Assembly (NCBI GenBank): GCA_900291925.1
Contig: UWYS01000015.1
Location: forward strand, 124,001 to 188,000
Source: Thecaphora thlaspeos
Taxonomy: Eukaryota > Basidiomycota > Ustilaginomycetes > Urocystidales > Glomosporiaceae
Reading direction: 5' to 3'
DNA: 64,000 nt
The notes under the pieces are model-generated. The model ran no database searches. It was not told the DNA's origin and worked only from the letters and a program-made list of their open reading frames with translations. Below, in pieces: positions 55,101 through 64,000 of this stretch (position 1 is the stretch's first letter; every line of letters begins with the position of its first letter). A program made the position numbers and the translations under genes.

Positions 55101-55354
55101 TTTGTAGAGCGTAGACGACGTTGCGTAGGTGGTGCCGGGTCGATGTTCTTTTCCGTCGTAGTCGTCGCTGTTGTCGTCGTCGTCGATGTCGATGTGACCC
55201 GCTCTCTCCCCTCGCCGCCGCCGGGAGGAGAGACGACAGGACCGGCTTTCAGATCCGCTCCACCGCCGACGACGGCATCTTTCCGCGCGGCAGGCTCTCT
55301 CGATACGATGGAAGCCTTGCCGGAGTGAAAGTGTGAGGTGATACCACCTCGCAT
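52178..55354 (-). CDS. DNA replication licensing factor CDT1-like
   Basis: Cdt1 loads MCM2-7 onto origin-bound ORC-Cdc6 in G1. One exon; from Met at 55354 it has 1058 residues. The frame is open upstream to about 55558 but without an ATG, so an upstream exon is possible. The N-terminal third is Ser/Thr/Pro-rich, with many SP/TP dipeptides and Lys/Arg clusters (SPSKRKVEASPS, SPTKRKVRSS), typical of a CDK-regulated disordered tail. The CDT1 central winged-helix region begins LPKHYASLLTLHVALEHALV and continues RRTIRLPNLVSYTSIRPLVE. The C-terminal MCM-binding winged helix has LLSRRSVLSRLPEIASIIYV and ECRDAIEILKDEVKGFLEVV. Stop is TGA. The family call rests on the paired winged-helix blocks; overall conservation is low, as usual for Cdt1. 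Confidence 0.75.
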   Translation of the reverse strand: MRGGITSHFHSGKASIVSREPAARKDAVVGGGADLKAGPVVSPPGGGEGRERVTSTSTTTTTATTTTEKNIDPAPPTQRRLRSTKTQLRTQQGEVEAILADIHQIQSPSSSSLAPSTLAPSITAIPARSITPPPLPDPTSPYLLGTPPRSVQKRTSVSSPSKRKVEASPSTRLTSSTISPTKRKVRSSAQGLEEQARTENVHASPTKMARYAVSTPPIAVESAPTAGQVSHDENEEDDDDDGLILTPGRDMGLRISLGSPKAPKMNASSPLAHRSPTASLPRSVARRIMEHEDDDNSYLTPRSVRERPKGHVPQLLPMSGGAVFKPGAVPNATTTTTPRGGGGGGKVDSATTMASTTTSTALAAGTTAQSGPVEPPLPDVQHMLSSDLVLPKHYASLLTLHVALEHALVVHLATCGASMASLNTHTNDDDSNENDDEGAVSEGEKTPMARRRTIRLPNLVSYTSIRPLVERSGGRRLGPTELARLASVWTDFQRSDNVDASAEEVKGLGFIISKTRALNARTGRRVWDWGIGIELEISIAPREKTLPLQIGFGGVEGPSTPSGSKVRRERFVTPPPSSSSPCRTTLPSCLATISTPSSSPSSRRRREPSNTTITVAGVAPPSPRVSSSPRSSTKAREGMSFVALWNNGIDTRKLEVARRLRHRAARFHQRWLDERGIQVPKATPDDRPTTPSAGRSNERDGETRAEMGRGGLWTPSATREGGCKTGRTVKFDKRNLDRDGLVDSEDSSADEAETTTTTAATGVTGRKALMDELVPTSRHARPPLSHTVIDDDATTLERGWTLPRQGTLLDSWHPDFDMHSATLVHPIPLTDLPSLRDISSSTTTTPTIATGRYVDSASATLTTPRTQTRLRTPASDRIGIKTSSTSSTVSASGSGSTSTPGMSLKDRIRLKEETKRSLLLSKSTSSLSTPPPSSSSTSTSTPTKTNMMALLSRRSVLSRLPEIASIIYVIFTSFSSSTSRSPTLPMSDVITRLSKSVKTTMSRSECRDAIEILKDEVKGFLEVVVVGGKEWVRIVRRQGKPWALQEVRECVAAAIGRG

Positions 55355-56886
55355 CGTGTCGAGTCTCGTATCAACTTTGAGACGACGAGCGAAAAGCGAA
55401 TTGGAGTGAAACGCGGGTCGTTGCGGTTGTACGTTGTGCTCCAGTCTGACGTTGACGGATGAGGAAAGGGAGACGCGTGTAGTCGGATGGATGCTGCTGT
55501 CGAAGGATGACAAGGGAGCTACGGTAGTGCGGTGGTGCAGCGATGTGGTGTGCGTGGTGTCTGTTCAAGGTGGAGAAGGATGTGTCGAGACCTGGACATG
55601 GACAGGGAGGCGCGCACGGTGGGTAGGTAGAGTGTCAGTCAACCTCCACTTCACGCCTCAGCGTCACGCCAAAGCGGCTCAGAGGCAATCGCGTAAAGTG
55701 CTCCCACCAGTTCCGACTTCCGGTCTCTCTTCTATCTCTGTCGTTCTCGGCCGGTAAATACAGCATCAACTCGAGCGAAATGATTGGCCCTCGGAGGGTC
55801 AAAACGAGAGAGGGAACAAAATCAGTATCACATTGCCGTACTCCGCAGGGACGGGACGCCGCGAACTCCCTGCCGGCGCCGTAGGGCCTGTCCTTCGAGC
55901 GCCGCATGAGAGCGAGGCGAAGAGGAGCGCAGTGCGCGCAAGAACGAAAGAAAGGAAAGGTAGTGACAACAGCGGAAGCGAGCGAGGACATATGGGCAGG
56001 GAAGCGAGTCGACGACGATGGCGACATCGACGAGAGGAGATGGAGGAAAGACGGAAGGCGAGAGGGTGCCAGCGAAGCAAAAGCGCCCACTTGCTTCCTC
56101 GAACTGGCGCCAACCGCGCACGGGGCCAAGCGCCGTGCACCACGCGGCAGGCAGAGCTGCGTGACTTTGCGAGCGAGAGACATATATCTGTGACGTTGCG
56201 CGAAAAAACTCGAGCCTTTGGACTCCAACACAGCTGGTCCTCCGTACGCGCCGGAAGAGCGCCGGGCGGGCCGGATGCGCGCTCAGTCGTCTTGATGGTA
56301 CAAGGAATCCACAATACGATGGACGACTGCAGAACGAGGCGAGAATATGACAATCAAGACGAGACGAGGATAGGCTACAAAGACAAGCGACGGCAGACAC
56401 ACAGAGAAAGAGAGAGAAACATATGGGCAGAGAGGACGATTGGCTTCACCTCCTCGTCGCTTGGAGAGCAAGCAGGGTAGAGCGCCCGAAGACGATGCAC
56501 GACAGGCTCCGTCTTCTACTTCTTCAAAGGGTTATGACCCCAATCTGTCGATCGTTGCGATCCAGATCAGATCGTCCCAGTGTGGAATAGAGGGGGCGAG
56601 GTGTACGGATGGGTGTCAGTACGTTGTCGCTGCGCATCTTCGTGGAATCGTCTCCCTCCTCCTCCTGCGCCGTCCCATCTCCTCTCGTCGAGCCGTGAGT
56701 CCATGTTCGTCTGCGGGTATAAAGTGTGGACGAACGACGATAACCTCGATCCGGTAGAGGTAGATGCAAAGCGGACGTTCGCCATGCCGGTGGCGAGAGC
56801 GTCACTTGGAGATACAGAGGCGGCCAACGCTAGTCCACGGCTGCTGGTCGTAGACCGGAGGAAGGCCGGAGGGGCAGCGCATCGCA
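55355..56886. other. CDT1 5' region and MED22 3' flank, no supported gene
   Basis: 1.5 kb. A minus-strand frame at 55635-56231 ends with a stretch that looks somewhat protein-like (PSLVLTLRGPIISLELMLYL) but has no recognisable domain, start or splice-supported extension. The opposite strand is Arg/Lys-rich. I see no element that can be named. Confidence 0.4.
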
Positions 56887-57709
56887 CTAGCCCATCGAGA
56901 CGTCCTCCATCTCGAGCTCCTCTTCGTCGCCTTCGTCGTCTTCCGCCTCTGCCTCGACGTCGACCTTGTCGGCCGTCGTATCGGGTGGCGTGGGCGTCCG
57001 AGCGGCGTCCTGCGCTGACTCGGGTAGCGAGCCGGTCGTCGTCGTCGTCGCTGCTGACGCCGAAGCTGGGGGGGACGACGAGCCATCGCCGTCGCCACGT
57101 TCTGCCTCGATCTCCTCGACCATCGCAGCGCCCCGTCCAGGCGAAAGGTGCAAGATACGCTCGAGCAGGTGGGCGCATTTGATCTTCTCCAGTTCGGTGT
57201 TTTTCATCAGCTCAATCGCCTCGTCGTTGAGCGCAGAATCGGGCGTCTTGGAGAGCAGCAGAGAGAGCTTGAGCGATTCAGAGAGGAGCGAAAGGTTCTG
57301 TGCCGCTCGCACCTGGATCGCGCGGGAGAGGTGGGCGACAAAGGGGTTCAATCGAGTCAGACGGCGAAGCCGAACAGGGCAGGACGGGCAGAGTGTGAGA
57401 TAAGGCCGACTGCTCACCATCGCATCGGCCCGTGCATCGGCCTGGAATGCTTCCTGCTCGATCTGAAACTTGTCCTTGTCGCCAATCTGTGCGGGCCGAG
57501 CAATGCACGAGCAAAGAGGTCGAGTCAGCGTTGACTGCTCCTTGCACATTGCCGAAGCCACGCTCTCACTCTTCCGTCCCGCCGCAGGCCAGACTCACCG
57601 TCGCGAGCGATATGAGCTCCTTGAAACTCTCTAACAACGTCTCTACATCGCCGTCAATCGTCTTGTTGACGCCTTCCTCGAGCCGATCGAGGTACTCCTG
57701 CGACGCCAT
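56887..57709 (-). CDS. MED22: Mediator head subunit MED22 (SRB6)
   Basis: Med22 is a small helical subunit of the Mediator head module that bridges activators and RNA polymerase II. Three exons: 57599-57709 (ASQEYLDRLEEGVNKTIDGD), 57418-57486 (IGDKDKFQIEQEAFQADARA) and 56887-57312 (VRAAQNLSLLSESLKLSLLL). They join in phase 0 to 201 residues; stop is TAG. The order (N-terminal helix with the LLESFKEL motif, the EAFQ helix, then AAQNLSLLSESLKLS) follows the Surf5/Med22 family. The C-terminal ~80 residues are an acidic, Ser/Ala/Thr-rich tail (DEGDEEELEMEDVSMG) beyond the conserved core. The frame is open upstream of 57709 for ~65 codons without Met, so the ATG at 57709 is the likely start. The DUF3140 gene lies immediately upstream on the same strand. 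Confidence 0.86.
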
Positions 57710-58202
57710 CTGTCCGCTCGCGCCGCCGCCGCCGCCTTCCCCAAATGCAGCCGCTGACGATGTGGCGCCAATCTTGCCCGTACGAAGGGCGGTCGGTTGT
57801 GTGACGTCGGATCGGAAGGTAGACGACGGTGCTGCTCCGGTTGCTGTTGACGATGGTGATGACGAGGTTCCGTCGTCCGCATAGATGTTTTCGCACGGCG
57901 CGGCAATCGAGCCGAGATGCGTAGTGGAGAGGCGATGGTGTAGTCAGGATCCGGCTTTTTGAAGGTGCGCGGGGAGGTCGTCCGGTCACCGCTTGGCGTC
58001 GAGAGGGTCGATGGGGAGAGCAGCCGCGACGACGGGACGAGCGAAAGGAGTCGATATAGAAGGGAGCCAGAGGGATCCACCGGTCCGGGCCTCTGCTCTC
58101 TCCGCCGAACGCAGTTCCGTCCCTTGCCTCTACACCGCGTCCACCAAGCTTCCCTTTCGGTATCGCAGGTACCGTACCAAACAGAATATGTACTGTACTC
58201 AC

Positions 58203-58542
58203 TCTTAAGGCTCTTGTAGCTCTTGGTCTTCTTGAGCTCCTCCTCGCTCTTTGACTCCTTCAGGTGCTCCTCCTGCGCTAGGTGGCGCTTGTTGTAGCTG
58301 ACGACCTTTCTCATGTGCTTGATGTCCTCCTCGGTATACTTGTCATCCTTCTTGTCGGGGTTGCGTCTTAGGATGTCGGTGATCTTGTTGCCACTGTCGT
58401 GTCCGACGGTCTCGCCGCCGCTTCCGCCGGTCCATCCTGGCTCTTGCGAGTCCTTGGACTTGAGCCACTTTTCGAGCTCGTCGGCCGTCATGTTGACGAG
58501 CTCGTTGAACTCCTTGATCACATCCGAGTTTGGCTTGACCAT
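58203..58542 (-). CDS. DUF3140 family protein, 3' end unresolved
   Basis: DUF3140 proteins are ~100-residue proteins of unknown function in fungi and bacteria. Exon 1 (58203-58542) encodes VKPNSDVIKEFNELVNMTAD, LEKWLKSKDSQEPGW, TVGHDSGNKITDILRRNPDK and EEDIKHMRKVVSYNKRHLAQ, which is essentially the whole family signature. It ends at an apparent GTGAGT donor after KSYKSLK. The usual C-terminal motif (NWGHD-type) was not found before MED22 begins at 57709, so the second exon is unresolved. Reading through the donor stays open to 57643 but gives Arg/Ser-rich sequence that overlaps MED22 exon 1 in another frame. The start Met is at the family's usual place. Confidence 0.75.
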
Positions 58543-59570
58543 GCTGACGAAGCGGTGACGGTGGTACGCGATGGGTCGGAGATGGTGCGGGTGGGCGAGG
58601 GGAATATGGCGAGGCAGAGGCGGAAGTTGCGTCCGCTGTCGGGCGAGGTGGATACGGGTGGCGAGGCGAGGAATTGGTCAGGTGGTGGCGCGCAGGCAGG
58701 CAAGCCGAGGAGAGCCGGCTGAAGCGAGTGGTAACACAGGCAACGACGTCGTTGATCGAGGTGAGGTGATGAGAAGCGTCGGTGGACGGTGATGGGTGGA
58801 GGGAGGAGAGTGGAAGGTGGAGGGTAAACGATTGATGACAAAGCCGCTCTTCGTTTCTCCCCGTTGTCGCACGACAAAATGGAGCGGCAGAATTGCAGAA
58901 CTGGTCTGTGCCGACCCCCAATGATCGAGGCCATCGGGCGAGTAAGGAGACTTGTGTTGTACCGACCAACTGCCGATCGTGGCCCCTCCGCAAAAGCGGC
59001 CTCGCTGCCGGTCGCCGTCAATCTCGATACGGCGCTACGCCGCGCAGACACAAGCCACCGCTCGGTCGCCGTCGCCCTATGTACATCAACATCATCCTGT
59101 TCAGCGCCTCCGATTCCACCCTTTCATTTCCTTTCCTTGCTGGAGGCCATAGATCAAACGTCTCGTGGCCTTTCCCGAGCGGTCGGACCTCGACTTTTCG
59201 ATGTCCAAGCCTTCCACATGAGCGTCTGCTCTTGTCGTCCTGTGCAAGGCGACGTATGGACACTCTCTACGAACGGTATCCTCAGCGAGAGGTGGTGGAA
59301 CGGAAGACGCGGTCCTCTCAGCGGGTAGTGGGACGAGCTATCCGGCCGACATAAGATCGGAAGTGGCGGCAAGGAGTGAATAGCGAAGCGATACGAATAG
59401 CGGAGAAAAGGGGAAGGCAGCGATCCACGAGGTCGGCCAATGGTCACGAGGGTCGCAGGGAGCCTGAATGGGAAGAGGAGATGAAAGGGTCGGAGCTTGT
59501 CATCCATGTCAGGACCCGACATTATTTGGCCGGAACTGTTGGAGATCGGCCGCATCGGCTCCGAAAACCA
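58543..59570. other. Intergenic, no supported gene
   Basis: About 1.0 kb of normal GC-rich host sequence between the DUF3140 start and the mobile element. The part next to 58543 is the presumed DUF3140 promoter. Short frames on both strands show no domain. Confidence 0.45.
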
Positions 59571-60326
59571 GGCAGGGAGGGATCCAGTGCAAGTGAGTTG
59601 GTCATTGTGGGTGGCTTGGCAGTCTCAATGGGTGGTGAGCCGCTCTCCCATGGCCCTGCTGATCATCTGGTCCTTGCAGATGTAGTGGCAGTTGCCTGGC
59701 TTGGCAATGGTCTTGAGCAGTGAGGTGCTGCAACACTTCTTCTCATTGGCAAGCTCAGCTGCATGATGCCAAGTCTCAGCTGCCTTGAGCAGCTTGCACT
59801 GGACAAGGCTGCCCTTTCTCTTGTCTGTGCTGCCCTGCAGTTTGCACAGGAGGTGGTCAAAGGGCAGGGAAGCAGACTGGCACAATCCAAAGCACTCAGC
59901 ACTTGTTGCAGAAGTCGAGATCTTCTTTTCTGCTGGCACAACAACCTTTTGCCTCCCAGAGAAGCCCATGATCATGCCTGTCTTGTCCATGTTGTACAGC
60001 TGGTCCCATGCAATGTTATACTCCTTGATGGTGTAGGTGAAGATGTTGTAGGTGGCAAGGTTGTCAAGCTTTGCTGCCTCTTTGCAGATGGCTTAGTGAT
60101 GTGATGGTAGGACTGTGTGGTGTGGCATGATGGCAGAAGAGCAGTGAAGATCACTTTGGCAATGGTGGAGTCAGAGAGAGGAAATAACAATACAGGAGGA
60201 GATGGTCATTGACAAGAGAGATGGTGTGCCATGATGGTGAGGAGATGGTGGTAGGAAAGGGAGGTGGATAAGAAATCTGCCAGCTTCTCAGGGAGACGCG
60301 TCAATGGTTAGTTGTACCCTGCTGGG
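59571..60326 (-). mobile_element. Internally deleted pogo/Tigger-type DDE transposon (copy B)
   Basis: On the minus strand the transposase enters the DDE core with YNIAWDQLYNMDKTGMIMG (60046-59965), which holds the first catalytic Asp, followed by KVVVPAEKK. The frame then jumps to PFDHLLCKLQGSTDKRKG, the C-terminal tail also seen in copy A; the middle of the core with the other catalytic residues is missing. It ends at 59625 with the same C-terminus as copy A. Sequence identity with copy A continues to about 59575 and then stops, so the 3' terminus is lost. The 5' terminal repeat is present at 60212-60326, with outer end GGTTAGTTGTACCCTGCTGG on the plus strand, directly next to the P-loop gene duplication. 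Non-autonomous. Confidence 0.78.
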
Positions 60327-63300
60327 GGCTTCTCCCTTTCTCGACCATTTCAGTCCCGTCTTCGCGCGCACACCCTCAGCGACGCCACAGCTCTCTCACC
60401 ACCATTACCGTCACCCTCGCCAACCACCATTGTCGTCAGCTCTACCATCGCCCCCACCACTGTCGCCTCCACCAGTCCACCCTCCGTCGATCCTGCCATC
60501 CACTCTTCCCATCCCGCGCAACAGTACACACCTCCGCTTGTCGCGTCTTTCCCAATCGACGCAGTCTCGATCCTGGCCTCAATCTCTGACTCCCTCGCTC
60601 CGTCCGGTCCAGCCTAGCGCTGCTCCTGCCAGCAGCCGGCGCCGGCTGCACACCCATCGTGGCCCCCTTTGTCTCATCGCTCTCCTCGTCCCTTCATCCC
60701 CTCATCTCCTCGGGTCCTACTCTCACCTGGTTCTTGTCCCTTTGCGCCGATCCTATCTCCAGTCATGTCGTCTGCCTCGTCAGACGGCTCGGCCCCGTCA
60801 ACTCGGTCGCAATCTCCGCCCAGCCGCTCTCGCAATCTGATGGCCTTCTGCCAGTCGCACGGAATCGCTATCGGAGAGCTCCGCATTGCCATGCTGCGTG
60901 GGTCGTTGCAAGACGAGCCCGTCGATGAGCTGTCCGCCCAAATGGTCCTTCTCTTCGTCTTGAAGTTCTGCGAGGGCCTCAAGCCGAAGCTCAACCATCC
61001 CGACTTCCCCACGGGTATCAAGCGGCGAGTCTTCCGCGAGGACAGCAGCAAGCCTGGCAGCTATACTACAGCCCCAACAATCGACCTCGTCGCATTCAGG
61101 GAGCTATGCACCAGGACCGCACGTCAGTTCCAGGTAGGCTCCGACGGAGACTTTGACTTTTACGGTGTCATGGACGCACTGCTGCGCTCTGCTTTCAAGC
61201 GTAAGTCTATGTCTGGGCCACTCATGCTCGGCATACCGGACCTCAACGGCCTGCTTTTGTCTATCACCAAACGGCCTTGCCGCTGACCTTTCTCTCGCCT
61301 TCTCTATTCGCTTGCCTGGGCCGCCTGGCTGCCGATTCACCTCTCAGCGCCTTCGCCGGTCTCGCCAATCCTCAACACGCCCGAGGTGCAGTAAGTAGAG
61401 TAGTGATAGCATTTGCATGGCTGCCCGAGTTGAGCTCTTTCTTGCTCGTCCCGGCCCCCTGATCTCGGCCGCCCTCTTACCCTCCGCCACCCCCCCCCCT
61501 TCTTGCCGCCCTTGCCACCTCTTTCCCCCCTGTTACCCCACCCTCCCTTCTTTCTCCCTTTCTCAGAGATGGCTACGACAGGTTCGCCCGAGTCTTTTCC
61601 AGCGAATACATTGGCAACGCCCACTTGCGCCTGAATGGCCGCATACTACACGACTACAGGCGCAGGTATGAAAGGGGATCCGTCTATGGCCGCACCGTGC
61701 CCATCATCCAGTCGTCTGGTACGGGCAAGACTCGCATGGTGCGTGTTCGACTGAAAATGGCAGGGATCATACGCTGATTCTTGTTAGCTGTTGATGCTGA
61801 CCCCCTCATCCCGGCGTCTTGCCATGTCTGCATGTTCTGGCATGCAAATGCTGCTCAGGTATACGAGTTGAGCGCAGTATGGCCGACCTTGATCTTGCAC
61901 CTACGCCGCCGTCCGGATGACCCGGACGCTGGATTCCCGACCGCGGACGAGCCCGTCGTCACTTTCTTCCGAGACCACGCCGCGAGCTTTGGCGGCCCGA
62001 ACCTCGCTATGGTCGCATTCCTCACTGCTTGGTTCACCGTCGCCGCGGAGAACGTCAGGTCCCGAGCTGGATCGATCAGCTCGATGGCCGAGATATTCAG
62101 GCCGTGGTGGTATCCTCTTGCAGCCGTCGACATCCAGCACTCCTCGCGCTCAGCACTCTTCGAGGAAGTCTCTGAAAGGGCATTGGCTTTCGGCAAGACT
62201 TGCCCAACCATGATGAGGCAGGCCCAACAGCTGCGCAACGATGCCGACGAGGCTGCCAAGCTGATCCTGTCGATGCTCGTACCCGCAATGGAGGAGCTCA
62301 CAGACGCGCTTGTCGCCCTCGGGCCCGTGCAGCGGAGCCTCAAGGCTTTGTCCAGCGGACATCGCGGCATTGCATACGTTGCGATCGACGAGTTCGGACT
62401 TCTCGACGAATTTCCCCTTGCCGGCATGGTTCCGGCCCTGCGCCGGTGCTTTGCGGAGATATCCAATCGCCAGAGCAAGGGCAAGAGCCATCGACTAGAA
62501 TTTTGGTTCCTCCTCCTGGATACCAATAGCGCTATTGATCGAGCGCGGCCCCCGCAGGAACTAGAGAGATCGCAACGAGCCGCGACCGAGACGCGTCTAC
62601 CGGCGTGGACGGATGTTCCCCTCGATGTTCTTGTTCTTGAGGCCCGTCCCCTCCGCTGCCCCAACGATGCCCTTTCGCTCGGATACCTCAATTGTTCGGT
62701 CGCCCTCTGTGGAACGCGTCAAAGGACAGATCCGTGGTTGACGCGGCCATCACCAAGCTTGCGATGAAGCCGTTGGGTTCCGCCAATGCCAATCTGGACA
62801 GCGCGGATGTGGTAGTCAGCCTGCTTTCGCAAAGATGCTGCCTAGAGCTGCTCCCACTTCGCTCTAACACGTCCGCAGCAAAGATGGCCGTCACCGCCGT
62901 ACAAAGCCACATGCGCTTCCTCGTCGACATTAACAGCAACGGCATCTGTAACACGGCGGTGCCGAGCGAGCCGCTGCTTGCTATCGCGGCTTGGAAGGTG
63001 ATGACGCAGGGGCCAGGCTTCTACAGCAAGGTTCTCAACACTTTTTACCGCGACCTTCTACCCCTCGGGAATGAGCTCGGCCTTCGCGGATCGATCGGCG
63101 AGTTCCTTGCTCGTCTCCTGCTCACCATGGGCCGAGACGCTGCGTACGGGGCAGCCAAGGCAAGCTCCGATGCCGCATTTGAGAGCCTGACGGCCATCTC
63201 CCTGACAAGTTTCCTCAACGGCATGGTGGGCCCGGAAATGTTCGCGCCGATCTCGTCGCATGCGGTCATCAAGGACCTGCCGACGGCGTGGATGTCTTTC

Positions 63301-64000
63301 ACCCACATTGTTGCTCTCGACGACCCGCTGACCGCCACGCGGCCGCCGTTCCTGTGGAACTTGTGGAAGCGAGGGGCGGCTCTTCAATGCTGTCACAGCC
63401 AGCTCGGGGTGGATGGCCTGATCCCGGTCTTTGTTGGCGACAACACCGATCTCACCTTTGCCGACCACCGCAGAGGCAGCAGGGACGGTGAAGAGGAGAT
63501 GAGCAGCGAACAGGCCGGCGGTGATGATGGCATGGAAGCGTACATGGAGGAACGCATGAGCTTCATTGCGTGGCAGGTCAAGTACCGGGAACGTCCCACA
63601 TATAAGTTGGAGCACCTCCACGGGCCATCGATCCATCCGGACAACGTTGACAAGCACTGGCAAGCATCGTCTCTCCTTACGCTGGTCTTCGAGATTGGCA
63701 CCGAGTCACGCTTCTCGAACAACGAGCTCTTTTCGCTGAGCAAAGAGCCCTGCTCTGCACCATTCTGCCATGTCCCCGGCCCAACGCCGGTCCTGAGGCT
63801 CCGTGGCGCGACGGCGCAGACGTTCGGCTGCATCTCGACCCTCGGCGTTGCCCAGGACTTTGCCAAGCTGACGACGGCGCGGCAAGCCCCTGCGACAGAG
63901 ACGCGCCCGCTCATGCCGATCAAGCAAACCTGGCCAAGGCCCGAAGATACCAGCCACAAGCCCCTTTTGCCATCGTCGATCAGGCGGCTATCGATGCCGC
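60327..64000 (+). repeat. Arm B of the 3.67-kb inverted duplication
   Basis: Reverse complement of 16476-20151, beginning exactly where the terminal repeat of the DDE element ends. Only two single-base deletions relative to arm A were noticed: one A missing at about 62690 and one A missing at about 63964. The copy runs off the window end, so its true length is unknown. Confidence 0.93.
60765..64000 (+). pseudogene. P-loop NTPase, second copy, frameshifted and cut by window end
   Basis: Exons equivalent to copy A: 60765-61200, 61348-61390, 61567-61742 and 61788 onward. Walker A (IIQSSGTGKTRMV) and the Walker B-like strand (IAYVAIDEFG) are intact. In exon 4 a single A is missing at about 62690 (CCTCAATTG against CCTCAAATTG in copy A). 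As a result the frame leaves register after LSLGYL and stops at 62767. The predicted product has about 544 residues instead of 965. The rest of the coding sequence is preserved downstream, with one more missing A near 63964. It could be a recent duplicate that has just lost function, or an identical copy with two assembly errors in homopolymer context. The 438 bp upstream (60327-60764) are shared with copy A and presumably hold its promoter. Confidence 0.72.

Noticed and set aside
55635..56231. Minus-strand frame with protein-like C-terminal part
   Set aside because: No domain, no convincing start, and the N-terminal half is Arg/Ser-rich; not enough to call a gene.
1..64000. CRISPR arrays, tRNA or rRNA genes
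   Set aside because: No regularly spaced repeats, no tRNA A/B-box pair and no rRNA-like sequence were noticed on either strand, although a covariance-model search was not possible.

Overview
The window is nuclear DNA of a GC-rich, gene-dense basidiomycete fungus. Most genes carry zero to six short GT-AG introns of about 50-120 bases, and the gene content is fungal: a class I hydrophobin, a Kex2-processed secreted peptide precursor, YTP1, and mitochondrial frataxin, RIM1 and HEM1. The style fits the smut lineage (Ustilaginomycotina), but this is inferred from gene style and not from a marker gene.

Layout. 0.1-8.6 kb: frataxin and histidinol-phosphate aminotransferase as a divergent pair, a class I hydrophobin, a 2.9-kb stretch with no supported gene, and a GH5 exo-beta-1,3-glucanase. 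9.3-12.9 kb: an island of different base composition (low in CpG) made of degraded mobile DNA, including the C-terminal part of a pogo/Tigger-type DDE transposase and a 330-bp imperfect inverted repeat. 14.1-14.9 kb: a secreted, tryptophan/cysteine-rich precursor with dibasic cleavage sites. 16.4-20.15 kb: an unassigned P-loop NTPase gene. 20.5-31 kb: housekeeping genes (ACOT9-type acyl-CoA thioesterase, proteinase B inhibitor, mitochondrial SSB, 5-aminolevulinate synthase, RRP8). 31.3-34.4 kb: an SDR and a DsbA/FrnE-like gene, both interrupted by in-frame TGA codons. 35.3-41.8 kb: the large ARF-GEF SEC7. 43-45.7 kb: a broken YTP1 homologue. 46.9-51.9 kb: a very large alpha/beta hydrolase. 52.2-58.5 kb: CDT1, MED22 and a DUF3140 protein. 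59.57-60.33 kb: a second DDE element fragment. 60.33-64.0 kb: a second, inverted copy of the P-loop NTPase gene, nearly identical to that at 16.4-20.15 kb and cut by the window end.

The housekeeping genes are ordinary single-copy fungal genes that do not form one pathway; four of them act in mitochondria (frataxin, HEM1, RIM1, the ACOT9-like thioesterase). The unusual parts are the inverted duplication whose inner end abuts a transposon terminus, the Kex2-type Trp/Cys-rich peptide gene, and three genes with in-frame TGA codons between 32 and 45 kb. Exon boundaries were assigned by eye from splice consensus and reading-frame continuity. No tRNA, rRNA or CRISPR array was seen.
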